A stretch of DNA of 64,000 bases, taken from positions 2,108,001 through 2,172,000 of the forward strand of contig NZ_CP037864.1 of assembly GCF_004353845.1 (NCBI RefSeq), in the 5' to 3' direction. This document shows, piece after piece, positions 42,426 to 50,608 of the stretch (positions are counted from its first letter, which is position 1; the number at the start of each line of letters is the position of its first letter). Source of the stretch: Citrobacter arsenatis (GTDB taxonomy: Bacteria; Pseudomonadota; Gammaproteobacteria; Enterobacterales; Enterobacteriaceae). Position numbers and translations under genes: made by a program. The notes beneath the pieces are model-generated. The model was not told the origin of the DNA. It saw only the letters and a list, made by a program, of their open reading frames with translations, and searched no databases.

Positions 42426-43532
42426 TTATACCGGCAGCGGCAATCGCTGTTCGATAATGCCGCCGCCAAGGCAGATTTCGCCATTGTAAAAGACCGCCGA
42501 CTGGCCCGGCGTTACCGCCGCGACGGGCTCGTCGAAAATGACTTCAATGCGCTCGGCATCCAGCGCCTTAACGGTGCATGGAATGTCGGTCTGACGATAA
42601 CGGGTTTTCACCGTGCAGCGCATTGTGCCAGTGAACGGTTCGCGATCGACCCAATGCAGTTGCTGAGCCACCAGGCCAACGGACATCAGACGCGGGTGTT
42701 CATGGCCCTGAGCAACAACCAGAATGTTGTTCTCGACGTCTTTATCCACAACGTACCACGGATCTTCCGTACCTTCTTTCGTCCCGCCAATGCCCAGACC
42801 TTTACGCTGACCCAGGGTGTGGTACATCAGCCCCTGATGCTGACCAATCTCTTCGCCATCGACGGTGATGATTTTGCCTGGCTGAGCCGGAAGGTAACGA
42901 CCAAGAAACTCGCGGAACTTACGTTCGCCGATGAAGCAGATACCGGTGGAGTCTTTTTTCTTGGCCGTAATCAAGCCGAGATCTTCGGCAATTTTACGCA
43001 CCTGCGGTTTTTCCAGTTCGCCTACCGGGAACAGGCTTTGCGCGATTTGCTCATGGCCGAGCGTGTAGAGGAAATAGCTCTGGTCTTTATTGCCGTCAAG
43101 TCCACGCAGCAGGCGGCTTTTACCGTCAACGTCGGCGCGGCGCACGTAGTGACCGGTGGCGATATAATCGGCACCTAAATCTTCGGCGGCAAACTCGAGG
43201 AAGGCTTTAAACTTGATTTCTTTATTGCACAGAATATCTGGGTTCGGCGTACGGCCCGCTTTGTATTCTTCAAGGAACAGTTCAAAGACGTTGTCCCAGT
43301 ATTCTGCGGCAAAGTTGACGGTATGCAGTTCAATGCCGAGTTTGTCACAGACAGCCTGCGCATCCGCGAGATCGGCAGCCGCTGTGCAATATTCCTCGCC
43401 ATCGTCCTCTTCCCAGTTCTTCATGAACAGGCCCTCTACCTGATAACCCTGTTGTTGCAACAGCCAGGCAGAAACGGAGGAATCGACACCGCCGGACATG
43501 CCGACGATCACTTTTTTTGGGCTTTCAGACAT
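42426..43532 (-). CDS. mnmA: tRNA-uridine 2-sulfurtransferase MnmA
   Basis: A 368-aa enzyme, the E. coli length. It thiolates U34 at the wobble position of tRNA-Lys, -Glu and -Gln, taking sulfur from the Tus relay. The PP-loop GMSGGVDSS is at residues 11-19. Catalytic cysteines are in PDILCNKEIKF (about 102) and STGICFIGERKF (about 199). The start MSESPKKVIVG at 43532 is conserved; the frame is open 15 codons further but without conservation. It follows nudJ by 53 bases on the same strand. Confidence 0.97.
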   Translation of the reverse strand: MSESPKKVIVGMSGGVDSSVSAWLLQQQGYQVEGLFMKNWEEDDGEEYCTAAADLADAQAVCDKLGIELHTVNFAAEYWDNVFELFLEEYKAGRTPNPDILCNKEIKFKAFLEFAAEDLGADYIATGHYVRRADVDGKSRLLRGLDGNKDQSYFLYTLGHEQIAQSLFPVGELEKPQVRKIAEDLGLITAKKKDSTGICFIGERKFREFLGRYLPAQPGKIITVDGEEIGQHQGLMYHTLGQRKGLGIGGTKEGTEDPWYVVDKDVENNILVVAQGHEHPRLMSVGLVAQQLHWVDREPFTGTMRCTVKTRYRQTDIPCTVKALDAERIEVIFDEPVAAVTPGQSAVFYNGEICLGGGIIEQRLPLPV

Positions 43533-43585
43533 AGGAATACTCACGACATTGAACTTCAAGGCGGCATATTCTAGCACGCAGCCCT

Positions 43586-44047
43586 TTACTTGACACCCTC
43601 TGTAAACGGCCAGTTAAATTCGCCGATTATTGCCAGAGGGTAGCGCTGTCCACTCTGATAACAGCGAATGCTCTCAGCAACCAGCGGGGAGCGCAGGTTT
43701 GGCGCTAAGATGATCTCTTCTGCGCTGACCCAGCGACAGCAATCTATATCGCTGTCATGAGGCTCAGTAGCGCACATATTGGCAAGCTCGATAGAAAACA
43801 GAAAACGTAAAAAGGGCGTTTTGTCCGGCGCAATCCATTGATGCATTCGAATGAAATGCTGCGGTTGTGCATTGATGCCTGTTTCTTCCCACAGTTCGCG
43901 AGCGGCGGCTTGCGCCAGCGTTTCGTCCGCTTCCAGATGTCCTGCAGGTTGATTCCACAGGGCTTTGCCATTGATTGTTTCCTCAACGACTAAAAACTTA
44001 TCTTCTGCATGTACAATGCAGGCGACCGTGACGTGTGGTTTGAACAT
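43586..44047 (-). CDS. nudJ: Nudix phosphatase NudJ
   Basis: A 153-aa Nudix hydrolase, the E. coli NudJ length. It releases inorganic phosphate from hydroxymethylpyrimidine diphosphate and nucleoside di/triphosphates. The Nudix box begins GHLEADETLAQAAAREL and ends WEETGI at about residues 37-59. MFKPHVTVACIVHAEDKFLVVEE is the conserved first strand pair. It is usually cotranscribed with rluE, but here an extra gene is inserted upstream. Confidence 0.95.
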   Translation of the reverse strand: MFKPHVTVACIVHAEDKFLVVEETINGKALWNQPAGHLEADETLAQAAARELWEETGINAQPQHFIRMHQWIAPDKTPFLRFLFSIELANMCATEPHDSDIDCCRWVSAEEIILAPNLRSPLVAESIRCYQSGQRYPLAIIGEFNWPFTEGVK

Positions 44048-44056
44048 ACTAATTCC

Positions 44057-44983
44057 TTATTCTTCGGCAAAGCCTTCAGCGGCATCCGGCGAACCGATCT
44101 CACCGGAGGTCTTATTGATGCTTATATTAGCTATAGCGGGCGCTGTTCGTGGATCTGCGGCCGATCCGCGACACCATTCAGTCTGGTGATCCTCGCGCAC
44201 GATAATCGCAATATCATTTTTTTCATTCCAGCTTTCATAAAAAATACATTGATAGTCATGCCGTAAATTGAGAGTGGCGGCTCTCGTAGCTTTATCCGTC
44301 GACAGTGGATTGATGTCGTCGCGATAGCGATCGCCGCTGTCCAACGCCTGCAACTGTGATTTTTTCAACCAGCCGCGCACGATATGGCGATTGGTGGTGT
44401 AATAAACCGCTTCAATAAAATCATCTTTTGACTGCTCCTGTGCGGAAATAATGTCGCCGGGAACCAAAAAAACGGACGGGCTGCGGCACTGTTCCGTTGG
44501 CATACTATAAAACCAGGCGCGATCGTTGCCCGTAATCTGGTAATGGTTATCAGCTAGGGGGGACATTTTTTCGCGTTGCGGCATCTCTTCATAGGCCCAT
44601 TTTTTACAGGCCGGATTGACGGGTAAGGGAGTCGCCAGAGGTAGCAGCCCCTCAGAGGAGACCCAGCCTGTGGCGAACATGCCGTTGGCGTCTCGATATC
44701 GAACGTAGCGAAAGGTATGAACGGGGGAGCGTGCAGACTCGGCTGAGCGCGCTTCTCTTAAAAACTCTACTGTATCTCCATTGACCAGAAAAGCTGGAAG
44801 CTGACATTCAACTTCCGGTGCAGAGTTGAAGTGTAGTCGGGAGGCTGTTTTTACCTGGGCGCTTTCATAGAGATAATCAGCCGCTCCTGCCGCGATACCT
44901 GCAGCCGCCTCACAATCCTGCGCGGCATAGCCAAAGGGTGATATGCCACACAGAATAAGTGTCGCAATGATTCGTTTGTCCAT
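44057..44983 (-). CDS. secreted protein with SH3-like repeats, inserted between nudJ and rluE
   Basis: A 308-aa protein with a signal peptide (MDKRIIATLILCGISPFGYA, cut before AQDCEAA). The mature part has two similar modules. Module one is at about 45-120 (LHFNSAPEVECQLPAFLVNGDTVEFL, ending FATGWVSSEGL). Module two is at about 155-225 (FYSMPTEQCRSPSVFLVPGDII, ending RGWLKKSQL). This is the plan of bacterial SH3-like domains, each with a cysteine at the same place. A third, partial module may follow (AATLNLRHDYQCIFYESW). I chose ATG 44983, since AAGGAAG fits it better than a GTG at 44992. E. coli K-12 has no gene here. Role unknown, perhaps periplasmic binding or envelope-related. Confidence 0.72.
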   Translation of the reverse strand: MDKRIIATLILCGISPFGYAAQDCEAAAGIAAGAADYLYESAQVKTASRLHFNSAPEVECQLPAFLVNGDTVEFLREARSAESARSPVHTFRYVRYRDANGMFATGWVSSEGLLPLATPLPVNPACKKWAYEEMPQREKMSPLADNHYQITGNDRAWFYSMPTEQCRSPSVFLVPGDIISAQEQSKDDFIEAVYYTTNRHIVRGWLKKSQLQALDSGDRYRDDINPLSTDKATRAATLNLRHDYQCIFYESWNEKNDIAIIVREDHQTEWCRGSAADPRTAPAIANISINKTSGEIGSPDAAEGFAEE

Positions 44984-45026
44984 TTCTTTCACTCTTCCTT
45001 GTTAATAGCGGCGTAGAGGCCTGATG

Positions 45027-45644
45027 CTACAGTTCCCGCCACTCGCCATTGGCGAGATTGTCCAGCGTGTAATCTCCCATGGCATAGCGGATAAGGCGCA
45101 GCGTAGGAAACCCAACATGCGCTGTCATACGGCGTACCTGGCGGTTGCGGCCTTCATATAAAGTCACTTTCAGCCAACAGGTGGGGATATTTTTCCGTTC
45201 CCGAATAGGCGGGTTTCTCGGCCATAGCCATGTGGGTTCTTCTACCACTTCAATGCCAGCAGGCAGCGTGGGACCATCCTTAAGCGTTACGCCAGTGCGC
45301 AGGGCTTCCAGCGCTTCGGGCGTTGGTTCTCCCTCAACCTGGACATAGTAAATTTTCCCCGTGCGCTTGCCGGGTTGCGTCAGTCGGGCCTGCAATGCGC
45401 CGTCGTTGGTCAGCACCAAAAGACCTTCACTGTCCCGATCCAACCGACCCGCAGCATAGACGCTTTGCACGGGAATAAAATCTTTTAACGTTTTGCGCCC
45501 CGCTTCATCAGTAAATTGTGGCAAAACATCGTAGGGTTTATTGAACAAAACCACGCGTTTTGGCTGGTTTTCTTTACGCTGCTTAGTGACTTGTCGTGAG
45601 CTGAATCGCTCAACCCGGTGATTTCTAAAAGAAGTTTTTTGCAT
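45027..45644 (-). CDS. rluE: 23S rRNA pseudouridine(2457) synthase RluE
   Basis: A 205-aa pseudouridine synthase of the RsuA family. VVLFNKPYDVLPQFTDEAGR opens the catalytic domain and the active-site aspartate is in AAGRLDRDSEGLL; LYEGRNRQVRRMTAHVGFPTLRL is the conserved C-terminal block. E. coli RluE is a little longer at the N-terminus, which is variable and basic here too. It is divergent from icd. Confidence 0.95.
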   Translation of the reverse strand: MQKTSFRNHRVERFSSRQVTKQRKENQPKRVVLFNKPYDVLPQFTDEAGRKTLKDFIPVQSVYAAGRLDRDSEGLLVLTNDGALQARLTQPGKRTGKIYYVQVEGEPTPEALEALRTGVTLKDGPTLPAGIEVVEEPTWLWPRNPPIRERKNIPTCWLKVTLYEGRNRQVRRMTAHVGFPTLRLIRYAMGDYTLDNLANGEWREL

Positions 45645-45846
45645 GGTATTTTCAGATTATATCAATTGCCGCATTATAGCCTAAGAACGAGTGTCTTTCA
45701 TGGCGGCGAACAATAGGGTAGTATTGACACGCTCATTACAAATCATTAACAAAAAGTTGCTCTAACGCATCCGTGTAGCAGGACGCAAACGCACATGCAG
45801 CGTGATGACAGACGAGCAGAACCAGAAGCGCTCGAAGGAGAGGTGA
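45645..45846 (+). promoter_or_regulatory. divergent rluE/icd promoter region
   Basis: 202 bases between the two starts. A TTGACA-type element lies at 45724-45729. An AATCATTAACAAAAAGTTG stretch resembles the ArcA-type sites known upstream of E. coli icd. The icd ribosome site GAAGGAGAGG ends just before the ATG. The regulatory reading is by analogy. Confidence 0.5.
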
Positions 45847-47097
45847 ATGGAAAGCAAAGTAGTTGTTCCGGCGGAAGGTAAGAAGATCACCCTGCAAAAC
45901 GGCAAACTCAACGTTCCTGAAAATCCGATTATCCCGTTCATTGAAGGCGACGGTATCGGCGTTGATGTAACCCCACCGATGATCAAAGTTGTCGATGCTG
46001 CTGTCGAGAAAGCCTATAAAGGCGAGCGTAAAATCTCCTGGATGGAAATCTACACCGGCGAGAAATCCACTCAGGTTTATGGCCAGGACGTCTGGCTGCC
46101 TGCTGAAACCCTTGATCTGATTCGTGAATATCGTGTTGCTATCAAAGGCCCCCTGACCACACCAGTTGGCGGCGGTATTCGCTCTCTGAACGTTGCCTTG
46201 CGCCAGGAACTTGACCTGTATGTCTGCCTGCGACCGGTGCGTTATTACCAGGGCACGCCTAGCCCGGTTAAACACCCTGAACTTACCGACATGGTCATCT
46301 TCCGTGAAAACTCCGAAGATATCTACGCGGGTATCGAATGGAAAGCGGACTCTGCCGATGCCGAGAAAGTGATTAAATTCCTGCGCGAAGAGATGGGCGT
46401 GAAGAAAATCCGCTTCCCGGAACATTGCGGTATCGGTATCAAACCGTGTTCTGAAGAAGGGACTAAACGTCTGGTTCGTGCAGCGATCGAATATGCCATC
46501 GCGAACGATCGTGATTCTGTTACCCTGGTACACAAAGGTAACATTATGAAGTTCACCGAAGGCGCGTTTAAAGACTGGGGTTACCAGTTAGCGCGTGAGG
46601 AATTCGGTGGTGAACTGATCGACGGCGGTCCATGGGTGAAAATTAAGAACCCGAAAACCGGCAAAGAGATTGTGGTTAAGGACGTTATTGCCGATGCGTT
46701 CCTGCAACAGATCCTGCTGCGTCCGGCTGAATATGACGTGATTGCTTGTATGAACCTGAATGGCGACTACATCTCCGATGCACTGGCCGCACAGGTTGGT
46801 GGTATTGGTATTGCGCCGGGCGCGAACATCGGTGACGAATGTGCGCTGTTCGAAGCAACCCACGGTACTGCACCGAAGTACGCAGGTCAGGATAAAGTGA
46901 ACCCAGGTTCCATCATTTTGTCTGCTGAAATGATGCTGCGCCACATGGGTTGGGTTGAAGCGGCTGACCTGATCGTTAAAGGTATGGAAGGCGCGATCAA
47001 TGCCAAGACCGTAACCTATGACTTCGAACGTCTGATGGACGGCGCTAAGCTGCTGAAATGTTCAGAGTTTGGTGATGCGATCATCGAAAACATGTAA
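45847..47097 (+). CDS. icd: NADP-dependent isocitrate dehydrogenase
   Basis: A 416-aa TCA cycle enzyme converting isocitrate to 2-oxoglutarate with NADPH, the same length as E. coli Icd and almost identical. Ser113, the AceK phosphorylation site, is in GGGIRSLNVALRQ. Substrate and metal residues are in CMNLNGDYISDALAAQVGG; the coenzyme loop is HGTAPKYAGQDKVNPGS. In E. coli the 3' end of icd is the e14 prophage attachment site. Here the 3' end is intact (SEFGDAIIENM), followed by a terminator and no phage genes. Confidence 0.98.
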   Translation: MESKVVVPAEGKKITLQNGKLNVPENPIIPFIEGDGIGVDVTPPMIKVVDAAVEKAYKGERKISWMEIYTGEKSTQVYGQDVWLPAETLDLIREYRVAIKGPLTTPVGGGIRSLNVALRQELDLYVCLRPVRYYQGTPSPVKHPELTDMVIFRENSEDIYAGIEWKADSADAEKVIKFLREEMGVKKIRFPEHCGIGIKPCSEEGTKRLVRAAIEYAIANDRDSVTLVHKGNIMKFTEGAFKDWGYQLAREEFGGELIDGGPWVKIKNPKTGKEIVVKDVIADAFLQQILLRPAEYDVIACMNLNGDYISDALAAQVGGIGIAPGANIGDECALFEATHGTAPKYAGQDKVNPGSIILSAEMMLRHMGWVEAADLIVKGMEGAINAKTVTYDFERLMDGAKLLKCSEFGDAIIENM

Positions 47098-47119
47098 TCC
47101 AGATTCTGGGTTGTATGAG

Positions 47120-47147
47120 AACGGGAGCCGAGAGGTTCCCGTTTTTA
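47120..47147 (+). terminator. icd terminator
   Basis: ACGGGA (47121-47126), 10-nt loop, TCCCGT (47137-47142), then TTTTATTATT. It lies 23 bases after the icd stop. Confidence 0.8.
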
Positions 47148-47407
47148 TTATTAGGATTTAAATGGTTATCAAAATAATTTATTAAAACCCATAATGAATT
47201 AAATTTTAAACATGATTAATTAGATAGTTTGAATAGTATTTTTGGTAATAATTCTCATCGCATAAAGCCATGTATTAAATGCAACGCTATGTGTTCCAAT
47301 TTTCATCCGCAGGTCGAGATGGATCTTGCTATAGCCATAAACGTACCCGGACTCCAGGCATTATGGCAGCCACCTAATGACTGCCATAATGTTAAACATT
47401 AAAATAA
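47148..47407. other. AT-rich intergenic region with 11-bp inverted repeat
   Basis: No gene seen. The perfect inverted repeat CATTATGGCAG (47359-47369) / CTGCCATAATG (47381-47391) lies just downstream of the cytochrome b561 stop on the minus strand. It lacks a T-run but is placed like a transcription end or mRNA-stabilising hairpin. Confidence 0.5.
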
Positions 47408-47947
47408 TTATTTCTTAGGGTTACATTCAGGGAGCATCCTCATAAGAGTGTTATCTTTCTGAATGTAGTGATGAAATAACGCTGCACCAGCATGCGCTGC
47501 GATTAAAAAATATCCGACGTTCGCCAGTGTTTCGTGAATATCTTTGAGAAGTGACTTTGTTTCCCCGTCAGGAGTAACGAAAGGCGCAATGTTAAGACCT
47601 AAGAGACTCCAGTCCTTTCCACCGTAAGCCATAATTGCAACACCTAATAATGGTAGAGACACAAAAGAAATGTATAGCAAGATATGCATTATTTTAGCAG
47701 ACATCATCTGCCACGCTGGTGGGGGGGGAGTGATTGCTGGGTCATGATACTTATGTTTAATAATTAATCGTATTATCATTAAAAACCAGACAAATACCCC
47801 AACATTGTAATGTGTTTCTTTCATGAGAAGGTAGGTGTTGCTGCCCTTGGGAAACCAGCCACGAAGCTCCATAGCTGCATAGGTTATCGCTATTAATATC
47901 AGGGTTAGCCAGTGTAAGCGAATCTGAAGTTTTGAGAATTTGACCAT
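47408..47947 (-). CDS. cytochrome b561 (CybB-like membrane diheme protein)
   Basis: A 179-aa inner membrane cytochrome of the E. coli CybB family. It has four membrane helices and conserved haem histidines in LQIRLHWLTLIL, KETHYNVGVFVW, DIHETLANVGYF and AAHAGAALFHHYI. It passes electrons from quinol, in E. coli linked to superoxide oxidation. The start MVKFSKLQIRLHW at 47947 matches the family. A perfect Fur 7-1-7 box lies 115 bases upstream, so iron regulation is likely. E. coli cybB is elsewhere, so this may be a second member. A GGGGGGGG run at 47720-47727 codes for four prolines. Confidence 0.85.
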   Translation of the reverse strand: MVKFSKLQIRLHWLTLILIAITYAAMELRGWFPKGSNTYLLMKETHYNVGVFVWFLMIIRLIIKHKYHDPAITPPPPAWQMMSAKIMHILLYISFVSLPLLGVAIMAYGGKDWSLLGLNIAPFVTPDGETKSLLKDIHETLANVGYFLIAAHAGAALFHHYIQKDNTLMRMLPECNPKK

Positions 47948-48061
47948 TATTTTTGCCTCAAACGGTGTGTTACATCGACCATAAATCATGAAGCTTAACA
48001 AATCCTTATTTTTGTTGAGAGATTAAGAATTTGTTATTTCAGCGATCTCACTTGAATCTTT

Positions 48062-48076
48062 TGATAATAATTATCA
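48062..48076 (-). promoter_or_regulatory. perfect Fur box (7-1-7)
   Basis: TGATAATAATTATCA fits the 7-1-7 Fur consensus tgAtAATnATTaTCA at every position. It lies between the cytochrome b561 start and the 3' end of the next minus-strand gene, so the cytochrome gene is the only sensible target. Repression by Fe-Fur in iron-rich conditions is expected. Confidence 0.75.
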
Positions 48077-48185
48077 TTTTTATTCTTTTCTGGTAATCCG
48101 TGAAATGGTAAAAAACTCTCGGCATTGCGCCAAAAATACTCAGTCATCTTGGGTGATTCACTTCCTTTAAATAAGGTGAGTCAAC

Positions 48186-49127
48186 TCACTTTGCCCCGTA
48201 AGGGGCGTGTATCCGCCGTGCCGAGAGAGCATATCTTGCAGCGCTTGATGCCCACTCATCAGATTGATCAAGGTGTTCAATCTCTGACTCGGCTATTGGT
48301 GTTACGCGGATCAGCGGAACGGAACCGAAAGGCAAATTATCAATCTTACGGTCATCACCACTGAGGATGATTCGGGTCATTGGGTGATATTCATCTGTAA
48401 GTCTGCAAAACAGGATTGCGCCATATTTTTCAACATCGGCGGCAATCTGATACCCATCGGCAACGAGATCACCCAGGTTAATCAAGAGATGAGCCCAGTC
48501 ATCAATCTGGTGGCTGGTAGTACTCGAAGCTTCAAATTCCATGAAAAGTTCGCATCCTACGCCATTTTCCTGGTCTGCAATGCCGGCCCAGGGCGTCGAG
48601 AGGCCATCAGTGGTCAGCGTTAGTTGGGTGTTCCACTTAATGTTAAGTACTCGACGATGGGGCCCGAACCATTCCGTCTGGTTGTGTACGTTCGCGTCAT
48701 CTTGTTCAGCCATAAAGCCATCAGAGACGCTGCCATATTTTTCCCAAAAAGCTCGCCTTGCTACAGACGCTGCCTCATAAATCGGGTCTTGAGGCCCGCG
48801 CGGCACAATTGCCTCATCGAATAGTGTGTCAAGCGTTACGCGCCCTCGTATTAACGGTATTTTAGATTTTGTCCAGTGAACGATAACCTTATTAAAAGGC
48901 TTTATCGGTGATGCTGCGAGTTTCTCGACAACCTCCCGGACCTTCTGAAGGACGTGGTTACCCTCTGCAACGTGACTCCCGTCGGCATACATGTAGCCTC
49001 CGGTTAGGGAGGAGACTCCAGCCTGTTCGGTGATAAAGAACCATTCGCCGTTCACAGCGCCAGCGGGCGCCTTGTCTAAGGTCGAGCGTAAATCCCTTGT
49101 CGCATCAGCGTTTGAATATGCCGTCAT
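48186..49127 (-). CDS. unrecognised 313-aa soluble protein
   Basis: A 313-aa protein without signal peptide or membrane helices. The N-terminal half contains a run of conserved-looking small residues (VNGEWFFITEQAGVSSLTGGYMYADG). The C-terminal half (GVGCELFMEFEASSTTSHQIDDWAHLLINLGDLVADG, with EKYGAILFCRLTDEYHPMTRI) has the general feel of suppressor-of-fused-like or immunity-type folds, but I cannot assign a family. It stands alone with a 630-bp upstream region and is absent from the E. coli K-12 order. It may be a stress or immunity protein. Confidence 0.65.
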   Translation of the reverse strand: MTAYSNADATRDLRSTLDKAPAGAVNGEWFFITEQAGVSSLTGGYMYADGSHVAEGNHVLQKVREVVEKLAASPIKPFNKVIVHWTKSKIPLIRGRVTLDTLFDEAIVPRGPQDPIYEAASVARRAFWEKYGSVSDGFMAEQDDANVHNQTEWFGPHRRVLNIKWNTQLTLTTDGLSTPWAGIADQENGVGCELFMEFEASSTTSHQIDDWAHLLINLGDLVADGYQIAADVEKYGAILFCRLTDEYHPMTRIILSGDDRKIDNLPFGSVPLIRVTPIAESEIEHLDQSDEWASSAARYALSARRIHAPYGAK

Positions 49128-49760
49128 ATCTGTCCTTTAGCTTCACGTCTTGTACATCATACTTAGTTTAACTTTTTCAAAATGATAGTATTAATCATTT
49201 ATCGGCCAGACAAACGTGCAAAACGTCTACCGGATCAGTTCCCTCTGCCTACAGACGGAAACTGCCACTCAACTTTCTCTATTGACGCAGCCCCCTTATG
49301 TACACATTCTCGTTTTGCGCGCAAAAGTACAAACTTCTGCTTCGCTCATAGCGGACTTTAGCGGCAGTAACAGCTTTACCATCAAGGTGTGACAACAGCG
49401 GCAGCGTGTTGAACGTGCAGGCGTGAAAATTTGGATTCTGGGCGAAAACTCTTCCCCAAAATTAAATCAAAGTTTACTTAATCTTGGGTAGAAGCTGCTG
49501 ACCTGATCTTAACGATACAGTGTGATCCACTGAAGTGAAGGTGGATTGCTGGTGTTTTATATTATATGCATTGTGTCATGAGATATTTTTATGGTCAAAG
49601 CATCTATAAATTAAATTTTTAATAGTATAAATAACTGTCGTTGTGCATGCCGATTATAATTGAGCTGCTATTTTCAAAGAGTAAACACATTACAATATTT
49701 TTTATCTACAGTGCCGATTTCTGAACGGAGATTCAGAAGGTTAGAAAACAACAGGAGTAA
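49128..49760. other. long AT-rich regulatory region before LuxR-like gene
   Basis: 633 bases without a credible gene on either strand. It contains the third copy of the small hairpin repeat (49334-49356). The last 250 bases are very AT-rich, as expected for a silenced (H-NS-bound) promoter region of the LuxR-like gene. Confidence 0.5.
49334..49356. repeat. hairpin repeat, copy 3
   Basis: TTCTGCTTCGCTCATAGCGGAC core, one base shorter than the copies at 35936 and 37433 and in the same orientation. Confidence 0.5.
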
Positions 49761-50297
49761 TTGGTTTTGCTGCAACGAAAATACATTGTTTTTACTCAGG
49801 ATACTTACCTTCGTTGTTCTATAGACGCCTTGATGCAAGCGAGTTTTACAGAGAAAATATTGTGCTTCTGCGATGTGGATTCATTTCCTTCACTGGATGC
49901 GCTTTATCGTGCAATTGAATCAGTCTGTGCTGATACTAGAGTTATTATTATCTCACGTGGATTATGGCTTTCTCGGTTGCTTGGGTCATTAGTGGATTTG
50001 GAAATGACAGATGATTTTTACAAGTGGCGTTTATGTATCTTCAAGGGACAAAGAAACCACTCCCGTAAGATAATCGATAAAATACTAAGCATCCGGCAAC
50101 TTAAGACATTAACCCGGCGAGAGATATATGTTATTCATTTATTACTGGCTGCAAATAGCGTTAGCGAAGCTGCCAAATTAGCAAGGTTTGACGTTAAGTT
50201 TTTTCAGGCGATAACAATCGCTATTGCACGAAAATACAACTTGCGTAATTCAAACGAACTGCACTTTTTTGTTCGTAAATATATGCTGTGGAGTTAG
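49761..50297 (+). CDS. LuxR/FixJ-type transcriptional regulator
   Basis: A 178-aa protein with a C-terminal LuxR-type helix-turn-helix at about residues 113-172 (LKTLTRREIYVIHLLL, NSVSEAAKLARFDVKFFQAITIAIARKYNL), the pattern being diverged from the usual LSxxE opening. The N-terminal 110 residues are a degenerate receiver-like or fimbrial-regulator domain without phosphorylation aspartates. The start is a TTG: AGGAG at 49753-49757 fits TTG 49767 best by spacing, and 49761 is the other choice. It precedes a large autotransporter on the same strand, so it may control surface expression. Confidence 0.72.
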   Translation: MVLLQRKYIVFTQDTYLRCSIDALMQASFTEKILCFCDVDSFPSLDALYRAIESVCADTRVIIISRGLWLSRLLGSLVDLEMTDDFYKWRLCIFKGQRNHSRKIIDKILSIRQLKTLTRREIYVIHLLLAANSVSEAAKLARFDVKFFQAITIAIARKYNLRNSNELHFFVRKYMLWS

Positions 50298-50608
50298 CGT
50301 GGTAATAGTTGTGAGGTTTTTATACAAATCATTAACGATACGTTGCCTTTTTGTTAACTCATCTCAGTGCTAACACCTGACTTATTCATATAATGCAGAT
50401 AAAACATCTATAATATACCGTATTATCGATATAAATGGATGTTTTGCTGACCCGGGAATACTATCTACCCTGTACAGGTTGCTCAATGTTTCTGCGGAAA
50501 AGACCAGAAGAGAGAGGTTATCTGTAGAGTGCTCTTATATTCATTGCTGTGCCGCCACGATAATTAGCCAAAACATAAAGGCTTCGTGGTCTTATTCGGA
50601 AGGTGATT
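50298..50608 (+). promoter_or_regulatory. promoter region of the autotransporter gene
   Basis: 311 AT-rich bases between the regulator and the autotransporter. I see no gene. A short frame (50479-50679) runs across the autotransporter start in another frame and is not called. GGAAGG stands 6-11 bases before the autotransporter ATG. Confidence 0.5.

Noticed and set aside
47098..47407. Possible e14-like phage attachment at the icd 3' end
   Set aside because: The icd end is intact, is followed by its terminator, and there is no integrase or duplicated icd end nearby.
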